From Chara braunii (taxonomy: Eukaryota; Streptophyta; Charophyceae; Charales; Characeae), in contig BFEA01000817.1 of NCBI GenBank assembly GCA_003427395.1, positions 187,135 through 216,636 of the forward strand: DNA of 29,502 bases, read 5' to 3'. The position numbers and the translations under genes are program-made. Below, in pieces: positions 19,651 through 29,502 of this stretch (the stretch's first letter is position 1; each line of letters begins with the position of its first letter). The notes beneath the pieces were generated by a model, which did not search any database, had not been told where the DNA came from, and was given only the letters and a program-made list of their open reading frames with translations.

Positions 19651-19934
19651 AGGGCAGGAAAATAAACTTAAGCTTGATCTTGTAGACCATCCTCATGGAG
19701 GAAGAGAAGGATGTACAAAAGGAGGACGAAGGTCTGTTTCTCCTTGGTGAAAACCAACCAACCAACCAATGGTGGATTTAAAACAGAGATTGTATTACAA
19801 AACGAGTTTGTGAAAGAAGTGTTTCTACTCGGACGGACAAACTCTGCTGACAAGCGCATGGGGGGCTTTGCCAAGGTGGAGAACGTCGTGTGCTAAGAAA
19901 TGAATATGCGAGTTTTATCAGGATGGAGTTCCAG

Positions 19935-20065
19935 GCCCCAACTAACTCCATGCCAGCAGCCGTGGTAAGCCGGGAGGGGCAAGTGTTATTCGGAATGACT
20001 AGGCATAAAGGGCGCATAGGCGGTGAAAGTCGCCAGGGCAACCTGTGGAATGCCTTGAAAAATGT
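19935..20065 (+). pseudogene. rrn18: Mitochondrial small-subunit rRNA fragment (530-loop region)
   Basis: The sequence contains the universally conserved SSU rRNA block CTAACTCC(A)TGCCAGCAGCCG followed by GGTAAG, GGGGCAAGTGTTATTCGGAA, TGACT(A)GGC(A)TAAAGGGC and AGGCGGTGAA. The GGGGCAAGTGTT.TTCGGAATGACT wording fits plant mitochondrial rrn18 better than plastid rrn16 (which reads GATGCAAGCG). Differences are largely C-to-T or G-to-A (CGTGG for CGCGG, ACTAGGCATAAAG for ACTGGGCGTAAAG). It is followed by GTCGCCA and GTGGAATGCCTTGAAA, still SSU-like but shortened. Being ~130 bp long, mutated and next to a nuclear satellite, it is a nuclear copy of mitochondrial DNA, not a functional gene. Confidence 0.82.
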
Positions 20066-20075
20066 TTCACTGTAG

Positions 20076-20835
20076 GGATGGGACTGAATGGAATGGGGTG
20101 TGTGGAAATTATATGGAATGGGACGGGTGGATGAAATCTGATGGAATGGGGTTGATGGATGGATGGATGGATGGATGGTTGGATGGATGGATGGATGGAT
20201 GGATGGATAGATGCATAGATGGACGGATGGGTGAATGGATGGGACTGGAATCATTGGATGGATGCATGGAATTGGACAAATGGAAGGAGTTCAGTGGGAT
20301 GAAAGGAGTTGGATAGATAGAATAAAATTTGATGGATGTGATGGAATATTATGGATGCCATTGGATGGGATGAAATGGAAATGAATGGAATGGAAATGGG
20401 GTGGAGTTGGATGGAGTGGGGATGGAGTGGGATGGAAATGGATTGGATGGACTTGGATGGACTTGGATGGAAAATGGATGGCACAGAATGGAATGGAAAT
20501 GGATGTGATGGAATTGGATGAATGGATGAATAGATGAATGGATGAATGGATGGAATTGGATGGATGATGGATGAATGATGAATGGATTGATTGATGAATG
20601 GATGGATGGATGTATGGAATTGGTTGGATGGATGGAATTGGATGGATGGATGGATGGATGAATGGATGGACGGATGAATGGATGAATGGATGGATGGATG
20701 AATGGATGGATGAATGCAATTGGATGGTTGGATGGATGGATGGATTGTGTCAGATGGATGGACTTTGATGGACTTTGATGGGCTTGGATGGATGGATGGA
20801 TGGATGGATGAGTCGATGGATGGATGTATCAAGTG
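20076..20835. repeat. TGGA-type satellite, about 760 bp
   Basis: A degenerate tetranucleotide tract of TGGA/ATGG with longer units such as GATGGAATGG, starting right after the rRNA fragment. Long His-Pro-Ser-Ile peptides on the minus strand are translations of the repeat. Confidence 0.95.
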
Positions 20836-22279
20836 AACGATTGATACATCAATGCTTGGATCAAATGGAGATAGTCCTTTACGTTATTATACCCCCTGAT
20901 TCCCACAGGATTCGAACTCATGATGTGTTTGCAATGATTTGCTGATTCTGACTGCTGAGATTTACTGTGAGGCTGTACATTAACAGCGGTAGGCTAGATT
21001 TGTAATTTTGTTTGGCTGAGGGCTAACCGAGAGACCTACCTGTAAGGAAATTCGTGAGGGACATATCTGCAAATATGAGAAAATACAGGCCCAGCACTAA
21101 CCCGAATTCCTACAGCTACCCTAACTGCGTATAGCAGGCCCGGGCTACCCCTAGGACGGACAGGCCCTAAGGGCCTATACCGATAGACGGTCCTATAGCT
21201 TATAGCCGGGTAAGGGAAAGGCCGAAAGGCCTAAACTGAAACGGTACCGGTCGGTCTGGTCAGTCGGGTCTAGGTCTAGGCTAGACTAGTGTAGGTTATT
21301 GATAGTTTAGGAAAATCGATCCGGGACTTTTGGCAGTTCAATTATCGCGAAGCAGCGTGGGAGAAGCCAAGCAAGTTGGTGGCGGTGCAATCAAACTCGG
21401 ATTATTCACACTTGTCTTGCATGCAAACAGCGATACAGCAAACTGGCGACATGCGCCCACACAGTACTCAAAGATATCGTAACCGGATAAGAGTTCTCTT
21501 CAACTGGCTATGGCGGCTCTGCGCCCACACAACTCACTGTTCGCACTCTGGATCACCCTGGATGTCCCACACGCAACACTCAGTGTNCATACGCAACACA
21601 CACACACACTGTACTACAGCTATGGCAGCGCTAGCTGCCNCTACCCTATCGCTATACTACACTTCACTGCCCTCTTCGTCTTCGGGCACACTGCAGACCT
21701 CCTCGCACAAGCTGCTGAGGCAGCGCTTCCGCATGGCATCCGCAGGAATGAATGAATGGTTGGACGCAGCCTCTTGATTTATACTTCTGCGCTGCATTGG
21801 TCTGCCTCGTATCCCTTGGCCCAGGAGGTGCACAGTCCCAGACGGTACTTGCTTGACTGGACCGGACTGGACTAACTGGGACTGCTGACCGGACTAGGTG
21901 GACTACCACCGCTTGACCACTTGCCTCTGCTGAGTGCAGGCTAATTCCGAAAGGCCACTTCTAGAAGTCTCTAACTTGGCCTTTCGGTACTGTAGCAGCT
22001 ACGACTTTGCCCTTTCAGGTAAGTAGCGGCTACGACCTTGGCTCTTCAAACAACCTACAGCCACGACCTCTGAACTGTTTAGACTCCTACCCTACAAGTC
22101 TATAGTTCGAATCCCTCCTACCCTGTGTCCTACGGAAGTCTACCTACCACTGGCGATCCTATAGGTCGCAGGTTCAAAGCTACTGATTGACATCAATACT
22201 GTACACAGGTAAGACGGGGAACTAGGGATCGAGCCCTGGGATCTGCATTCGCTACTGCGAACTGGTGAATACCGTTTCA
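20836..22279 (-). repeat. Anonymous stretch, probably including the 3' LTR of element 3
   Basis: No gene seen. On the minus strand the sequence directly after the element 3 tract GGCCGGCGGGAG begins TGAAACGG (22279), which fits an LTR start. The other end cannot be set because no second copy lies in the window. GGCC/CCTA-rich blocks (21080-21290), a CA repeat near 21600 and two ambiguous bases (21587, 21640) are present. Confidence 0.4.
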
Positions 22280-22317
22280 CTCCCGCCGGCCTAAATTCGA
22301 GGTCCTCCGAGAAAATT

Positions 22318-23118
22318 TCAGTCCAAGGCAGGACCTTTACCCTTCTGNNGTCTCTCGTAGGCCCNGACNATATCGGGAGCTGTCTCTAGAAGTTCCGATC
22401 TTGTAAACCAGCGGTCGTCTTCCNGNTCCTGATAACNAAAATGAACCTTATACTGTTTNTGCGGACGACCCCTACNTCCAGTTCTGAAGANATCTTCAGC
22501 NACTATACCATCTNTGTCATATCTTCCATCCATATCAGGNGGGATCATCGATCTACGGGATGGAAACTGATCACTTGTTTGACAAGGTAATAACTTTGAT
22601 GCGTGGAAAACTGGATACGTGTGGAGGTGTGCTGGTAGTTCTATTGTATAGGACGGTCCATTTTCGCCGCCCTTGACGTCCAGAACAGGCCACGGTCCTC
22701 TATATGTGGGCAGTAACTTCTGCGAGATGTTCTCCTCAGGCGCAAACTCTTTAGAACTGACCCAGACTAATTCGCCTACTTGAAACTGTGAGGTGTGACG
22801 ATGTTTGTTCGCTTGCTCTATCATTCTATGCTGGGCTTTCGTGAGGTTCTCTACAACAGTAGCTAGTTCTTTCTCGTGCTGCACTGCAAACTCCCTGGTC
22901 CCGGGCGGCAATCTATGAATCTGATCCCGGTTGAGTCCCTCAAACGGTCGGCGCGGTCTAAAGGACTTGTGCAGCTCGTTGGGAGTGCGACATGTAGACA
23001 AATGCACACTGTTATTGTACGCACTAGCTACCTTCGGCAACATCTCATCCTAGTTTATCTGATGTGGCCTAATGTACATGCGCAGAACTTGCTGTAGGAT
23101 CTTGTTCATCTGCTTTGT
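22318..23118 (-). pseudogene. pol: Integrase C-terminus of element 3
   Basis: Continues integrase in the same frame after the TAG at 23119-23121, crosses a second TAG at 23050-23052 (where Trp of the pattern xxWDE is expected), then is open from 23043 to 22318. The Glu of the DDE triad is replaced by Lys (AAG, 23113-23115). The GPW module (YRGPWPVLDV, HTYPVFHASKLL) and a chromodomain-like tail (MDGRYD ... KQYKVHF ... RWFTRSELLETAP) follow. Some sixteen ambiguous bases crowd 22347-22540, so several tail residues are undefined. Confidence 0.85.
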
Positions 23119-25038
23119 CTAACTGTTAGTCTTTGGATGACGGCCGGACGACATCAACAACTTAGATCCATACACTCCCATGAGTTCTTGCCAGTTCTGG
23201 CTATCGCTAACTATCGACAGCGGGATTCCATTCTCACTAACCCAACAGTCAAAGAATCTCTGTATGACTAAATCAGTGCGTGCCTCTGAAGGCGAAGGAA
23301 CAAAAACTGCGTATTTACTAAATCGGTCAACTATGACCATGACTTGGCTCTTGCCATGCCTGTTCTTGACTTGAGTGTCCATGAAGTTGATGGACACTGA
23401 GTCCCCCGGCTGGTTCGGAATGGGCAAGGGTCTGAAAAGACCTAGCGGGGCGAGCGTAGAACTCTTGTTACGCTGGCAAACCTTACAACTGCGAACACAC
23501 TCTACGCAGTCATTCTTCATCCCTGGCCAGGTATATGCGCTCATTAGGTTGGCTAAAGTCTTCTGCCAACCAAAATGACCCTCTGTGTCGTGGCATTCTC
23601 CCAAGATCAGACTACGGATCTCTTCGCTATTGGGAATGTACAACCGGTCAAAGACATTAGTCTTCTCAAATAGCAATCCTTCAGTAGTGCGGTAGTTCGG
23701 CTCAGTCTCTGGGGCCTCTTTGACTTTCTTAAGGAGGTCACTATAGATAGGATCCTGCGTGTACGCTTCTTTAACCCTCTGCTGCAGGTCCTTCCCTATA
23801 TCAAGATAATGCACTATCGCCCCAAAGTAATCAGCCCTTCTACTCGGAGCATCCGCGACTACGTTGTACTTCCCTTTGACAGGCTTGAGCTCGAAGTCGT
23901 ACTGATCTATCTTTGCGGCCCACCTAGTAAGCTTAGGTGTCATCTTGGCCTGCGTCTTTAACCATCTTAACGTTTCATGGTCAGAATAGACTTTGAAGTG
24001 CCTCCCAAGCAAGTAGTGCTTCCAGTGGTCTAAGGCTTGCCTGAGAGCGTAGAGTTCCCTCTCATAGGTAGATGTCGCGACCTTCTCTGAAGGCATTCTG
24101 GCGGACATGAACTCTACGGGTCTATACCCATTGCCATCGTCTTGCTGCAACACTGCGCCTATGCCGTACTGGCTAGCATCCGTAGTGACGACAAAAGGCA
24201 AGGACGGATCGGCAACCTTAAGGACCGAGTACTCTATCAACGCCTGCTTCAACTTTTTCATGGCAGACGTGCAGTCCTTGTCCCACTTCCAGATTGTCTC
24301 TTTTCTTAGCAATCTGCGAAGGGGCGCAGCGATAGTGGAGAAGTTCCTCACGAACTTCCGGTAGTAATTAGCTAAGCCCAGGAACGAGCGCAACTCTGTC
24401 AGCGTACGTGGCGTGGGCCAATCTCTAATCGTGGCGATCTTGCTATCCTCTGGCTTAACGCCGTTTCCGTCTAAGACGTGGCCTAGGTACAACACTTGGG
24501 TCTTCGCCCAATCGCACTTCTTTGCATTGATCTTGAAGTTAGCTTCCCTCAACTTCTCCAAGACCTGCCTGAGATGACCCTGATGCTCTTCAAGGGTCCG
24601 GCTAAACACTAGGATGTCATCTAGGTACACTACAACAAACCTGTCTAACCACGGCCTAAACAAATCGTTCATGCAGCGCTGGAACGTAGCTGGCGCATTG
24701 GTTAGTCCAAAGGGCATCACTATGAACTCGTAGTGCCCATATCTAGTCCGGAAGGCTGTCTTATANTGNTCATCAGGATGCACCTCTATTTGATGATATC
24801 CGGACTTCAAATCTATCTTAGAAAAATACTTCGCCCCCTGCACTCGATCTAAGAGATCGTCTATCCTAGGCAGTGGCTCAACATTCTTTACTGTAATAGC
24901 ATTCAGACGCCTATAGTCTATGCACATCCTCAAGTCTCCCTCTTTCTTAGGGACAAAGAGAACAGGCGCTCCAAACGGAGACGAACTGGGCCTAATCCAA
25001 CCCTTTTCAAGGAGCTCGTCCAACTGCTTCCGTAGCTC
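23119..25038 (-). pseudogene. pol: RT, RNase H and integrase core of element 3
   Basis: Open for 634 codons from 25023, with the frame extending to the cox1 junction at 25038 ([17 protein letters not shown]). [41 protein letters not shown], catalytic YLDD near 24630. RNase H acidic motifs are all present (VTTDASQYGIG, YERELYALRQAL, VYSDHETLRW). Integrase HHCC is intact (GECHDTEGHFG, CKVCQRNK). The first catalytic Asp is Asn (AAC, 23386-23388), and the block around the second Asp is shortened (VSDSQNWQEL, about seven residues lost). The frame ends at TAG 23119-23121 where Gln is expected (NGQTEQ pattern). Polymerase motifs look usable; integrase is dead. Confidence 0.92.
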
Positions 25039-26283
<1,245 letters not shown>

Positions 26284-28314
26284 CTACCGGTGGCTGCCTT
26301 TTGGCCCCTGGGCAGCCGTTCGGGTCTCGCGATACTTAGGACAATATTTGATGATGTGGCCCGGGTCACGGCAGAAAATGCACTGGCCCCGGTCCAGTCG
26401 TTGTTGCCATAAAGTCTGGTCCAGACCCAAAGATTCCCGAGGCCTGCCCTGCGGCAGCCCTAGGTGCCATCCTCCTACTGTATAGGGTGACCTATTCCTA
26501 GTACGGTTTTGCGGGGGACCTTGACCCCTGCCTCCCGCTTGGCGGTTTCCTCCTCTACCGCCAACCCCCTGATCGCCTTGGAACCGGCTCCCAAAGGCCC
26601 GGCCCCCTTGGCCCTGGCCTCGTCCTCCTTGCGGCCTCCCTCCAGCCGCGACAGCAGCGTAAGTCCTCCCCTGGCCCACACCGCTGTCATCCTCCTCTAA
26701 TCCCCACTCAATCTGATCGTAGGGGATCTCGTCCACACTACCCTCATCTAAGGTCAGGACAAGGCTATCCTTAGTCTTCACTTGCCCAGAGCTAGTGCGG
26801 CCCTTCCATTGCTTTCCCTTATCCAAGTCTTTGTGCCAGAAGGTGGACACAGACGTAGACTTGGCTTCAAAAGCCACCACTTCGCGACTAAGAGAATCGT
26901 ACGTAGTGGCAGGGTCTTCGCTCTTTGCGAAGAAATGCTCTCGGAGGGCTTGGGGTATGGCCCGATAGAAGAGGCCGACCATCTGGGTGTCCGTAACCCC
27001 ATGGTCAGGGACAGCCACTAACTCATCCATTGTACTCTTGAGTGCCCTGGCACTCTTCCACTTCCGGGCGTGGATCGTCTGCAGCCTATCTGACGCTTTA
27101 CACTACGAGCGACATCAGCAAATTGCTCGCGCAGCAATTTCAGGAACTCAACGAGGGGGGTGAATGTGGAGTATGCAACTGGATCATCACTGCAGTTGAC
27201 AGCGCGAACAAGGGACCTTGCAAAGCTAGCGGCCTCATCCTTAAGCGCGTGGATCGCAATTAGGACCTGCTGATCCGGGGAGACCTGTTGCAGATGCACA
27301 TAGGTCCTGACATTGGCCTCCCAATTGTCAAAGTTCTCTTCCCTTTTTCCACTGTAGGAATCAGGGAATTTGACTTTGACTGGCTCCCTGCGATGACGAG
27401 TCTCCTCCTCCTTGGGAGCTGCTACCTTGACGCCCTCAATGGCGCCGACACAAAAACGTTCAGTCTTTTCAAGGCGATGATTCACCTCGGCCCCTACGGC
27501 TCCTATCAGCTCGCGCGCAAAGTCTCGGGATCCCATTCGCATCGAGCGCACAACTATGTCCTGGCTTTGGCTAAACTCGTATTGCTGTTCTTGTATCTTT
27601 GCTAGCCGCTCGACGCTCTGGGCGAGTATCTCTTACCTTCCGTTCGAGATCTACCTGGGGGGTCAACTTTAGACTCACTTTCTGCACCTCCTCCAACTCT
27701 TTGACCGCTTCACTCGCCGCATCCACCCTTCTCTTCTTCTCCCTCATCATGGCAAGTTTCCACTCCATCCTCTGTTGATCCTCCAGTGCCTGTCGCCTAA
27801 GAGGGTCTTTCTCTGCATCCCAAGCCTTCATGGCAGCCTCTTGGTCATCCTTTGGAATGTACATCATCACCTCTTCTTCCTCGCCGAGGGATAAGTTGGC
27901 GACCCACTCCGAAATCTTCTTCTCCATCTTATTACCGCTGCTGCCACTGTTTTGCCCACTCTTCCTTTGCAGTGGCGGTCCTTCCTCTTCTTCATCCACC
28001 TCCTTCAGCTTCGCTTCTTCTTTTTTCAACCTCTCTTTCTCCCTGGCCATCTCTTCTTCTATCTTCTTCAATTTGGCCGCCTGCTCCTCCTTCAAGGCCT
28101 TCCTCTTGGCCTCCTTCTCCTCCTTCCTCTCCTGCAAGATGGCGGCCATCTTCTCCTCCTCCTCCTTCGTGTATGGCGTGGTGGAAGTACCACCACGAGT
28201 GGGCCCTACTCTACACGTGAAAGTGGGCCAGAAACCCAGAGGAAAGAGGAGGCGCCAGAGGGTCCCCCAGAGAGAGAACCCAACCAGCAACCCATACATC
28301 GGATGGTCGTCCAT
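26284..28314 (-). pseudogene. gag: gag of element 3 with hydrophobic N-terminus and coiled coil
   Basis: Start set at ATG 28314-28312 (MDDHPMYG); a second ATG is five codons in. A hydrophobic, Trp/Leu-rich segment (LLVGFSLWGTLWRLLFPLGF) is followed by a strongly charged Glu/Lys/Arg coiled-coil region to about 27640. There a one-base frameshift leads to SVERLAKIQEQQYEFSQ and the capsid-like part (27551-27110: VKFPDSYSGKREENFDNW, VEFLKLLREQFADV). A second frameshift near 27108 leads to 27030-26284: LVGLFYRAIP-like segment, Gly/Arg/Gln-rich RNA-binding stretch, and an intact zinc knuckle CIFCRDPGHIIKYC. Layout matches element 2 gag. RNA packaging is the expected role; the function of the N-terminal extension is unknown. 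Confidence 0.85.
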
Positions 28315-28344
28315 TGTGGCGTCAGGTGCACGACAACGTCCCAC

Positions 28345-29055
28345 TCCTCACCATTTAGACCTACCCGGACACACTGACCTACTGACCAACTCTCTAAGAT
28401 CCACTACTCACAACTACTCTAAGGTTGTCACTACTGAACCCAAAGCTGATCAGGAGGCATTTAAGGAGATCCACCAAACTCCGCAAGAATTCTTTAACGT
28501 CGCAGACAGGACGACATGATCAGCTTGGTCCCTCTGGCGATTTCAGCCCACAACTCAGCCGTTCCAGCCTTTGTGCCACACCGAGCAGCCCGCCGGTCTG
28601 TACCGGTCCTTGGAGGGGTTCGTATCCCTCGGGACAGTCGAGTCGTCAGACACAGATCATCAGCTGTAGTAGGTCCGGTAGGGGAGTGGTTCAACCAGGC
28701 CTCAACACTTAAAGACGACCCTCGTTTCAGCCTACAGCCCGGAGTTCGGACCCTTCACACTGAACTCAGTAGACCTGCCGGTCAGTACCGGTCATTGGGC
28801 TAGACGAGTTGTTTAACGAGCGCTCGCCGCTCATGCCCAGGTCTCCAGATGCCAGCGTAAAGCTTTGGTCCTACTGAGCCCGTGCAGGTTTGGCAGCAAG
28901 GCCCTATCCTTCATCCACAGAGTCCTATCACCTAGGACAGAAGAAACTCAATCCAGAAAGGAGAGACAGACAGACTCAGCATGTACCGCGGGGTAAGTGC
29001 ACATCCACAGGGTAAGGGGATAGGCTGAGGGGTCAACGAGATGTCACCAACTCCA
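28345..29055. other. Leader-side sequence of element 3, no gene
   Basis: No convincing ORF. It is upstream of the element 3 gag on the minus strand and should be leader or flank. TGTACCGGTCCTTGG and CAGTACCGGTCATTGG (28598, 28783) form a loose repeat. No primer-binding site was found. Confidence 0.4.
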
Positions 29056-29062
29056 GCTTGGT

Positions 29063-29230
29063 CAAAATCTTGGTCAGCAGCTCCGGTCAACGCCTTGGTC
29101 AACGCCGAGTCAACACGGTCAACCCCAGTCAACGCTTGGTCAACACCCCTGGTCAACGCCTGGTCAACCCTTTGGTCAACCCTTGGTCAACCCTCTGGTC
29201 AACGGTCTGGTCAACGCCCGGTCAACTCCT
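29063..29230 (-). promoter_or_regulatory. Array of GGTCAA/AGTCAA (W-box core) motifs
   Basis: About twelve GGTCAA and two AGTCAA words in ~165 bp, mostly within TGGTCAACSC units spaced 10 to 18 bp. On the minus strand each is TTGAC(C/T), the WRKY-factor W-box core, and the array sits upstream of element 3 gag on that strand. It is either a regulatory array or a simple degenerate minisatellite; sequence alone cannot decide. Confidence 0.5.
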
Positions 29231-29502
29231 CACCTCGGCTATGGCTGCCGGCACCTCCAACTTCGTCACCCTCGCCGTCTACTTCCCCTTCCTTCACTTT
29301 CTTCCATCTTCTCTTTCTCTGGTTTTTTTTTTTTGTTTTTTTTTTTTTNTTCACCCCCGGCTATGTCTGTCTTCTTCTTCAATCTCCTCCTTCCACACTT
29401 CTTCTTCTCTCTCCTTAGTCCCTCCTCCTCTGTCCTCCCTTTCTCTCTCCTCTGGTACTCTGTGTCAATGCTCCGCGGCTATGGCCGCCGTCTTCCTTCT
29501 CC
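29231..29502. repeat. Pyrimidine-rich stretch with ~120-bp periodicity
   Basis: GGCTATG recurs at 29237, 29359 and 29477, each followed by TC-rich sequence, giving a ~120-bp loose repeat. A T-run with an ambiguous base (29349) lies at 29322-29350. No gene seen up to the window end. Confidence 0.5.

Noticed and set aside
19711-19896. Small frame between the domain V and rRNA remnants
   Set aside because: No known protein recognised; could be mitochondrial spacer, but nothing supports a gene.
20251-20832. His-Pro-Ser-Ile repeat proteins on the minus strand
   Set aside because: They follow directly from the TGGA satellite and appear in more than one frame.
20898-20920. tRNA T-arm-like sequence (GTTCGAATC on the minus strand)
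   Set aside because: The stem arms do not pair well and no D-arm, anticodon arm or acceptor stem could be folded upstream.
22095-22180. Further B-box-like words (AGTTCGAATCC, GGTTCAAAG) suggesting tRNA or SINE
   Set aside because: No matching A-box at the right distance, no cloverleaf, no tail repeat.
27830-28519. Ser/Phe-rich plus-strand frame opposite element 3 gag
   Set aside because: Antisense of the Glu/Lys coiled coil; composition is fully explained by that.

Overview
This window looks like repeat-dominated nuclear DNA of a green plant (streptophyte). Three things point there. All long coding stretches are Ty3/gypsy LTR retrotransposon gag-pol, and two of the elements carry the initiator-methionine tRNA primer-binding site typical of plant elements. 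The one host-type coding piece is an exon of a plant U-box/receptor-like-cytoplasmic type protein kinase with plant-like splice borders. Two or three stretches are recognisably mitochondrial (cox1, the SSU rRNA 530 loop, and a group II intron domain V) embedded in nuclear-type repeats. The exact lineage cannot be fixed by eye; a charophyte or bryophyte is possible but unverified. No intact gene was found; nearly everything is decayed.

Layout. 1-443: diverged LTR-like sequence with its own weak primer-binding-site look-alike. 444-7210: element 1 (plus strand), with LTR-homologous segment, primer site at 850-861, gag, protease, RT, RNase H, integrase with chromodomain-like tail, polypurine tract at 6154-6166 and 3' LTR 6167-7210. 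7211-7491: AT-rich tract. 7492-16284: element 2 (minus strand), bounded by two LTRs (1099 and 1013 bp) with gag, protease, RT, RNase H, integrase and a 1.1-kb leader rich in CCACGTCA motifs. 16285-16560: AT-rich tract resembling 7211-7491, so element 2 probably landed in it. 16575-16700: GA repeat, CG repeat and 46 consecutive G. 17018-17249: kinase exon. 18088-18739: 55-bp tandem repeat and a diverged relative of the element 2 LTR. About 19600-20065: mitochondrial-derived fragments. 20076-20835: TGGA-type satellite. 20836-22279: mixed sequence that probably includes the 3' LTR of element 3. 22280-28314: element 3 (minus strand), its RT region split by a ~310-bp mitochondrial cox1 fragment. 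28345-29502: leader-side sequence with an array of GGTCAA (W-box core) motifs and pyrimidine-rich repeats.

How it fits together. The three elements are related but distinct gypsy families. Each would have made one Gag-Pol polyprotein: structural Gag, protease that cuts it, RT/RNase H that copies the RNA from a tRNA-iMet primer, and integrase that inserts the copy. Two of them have an unusually long Gag whose N-terminus is a hydrophobic segment followed by a charged coiled coil. All copies are broken by frameshifts and by stop codons that are mostly explained by C-to-T/G-to-A changes, several in CG or CHG context, as expected of methylated, silenced elements. The most notable items are the cox1 insertion inside a retrotransposon, the separate mitochondrial rRNA/group II intron remnant, the shared Gag N-terminal extension, and the dense transcription-factor-like motif arrays in the elements' control regions.
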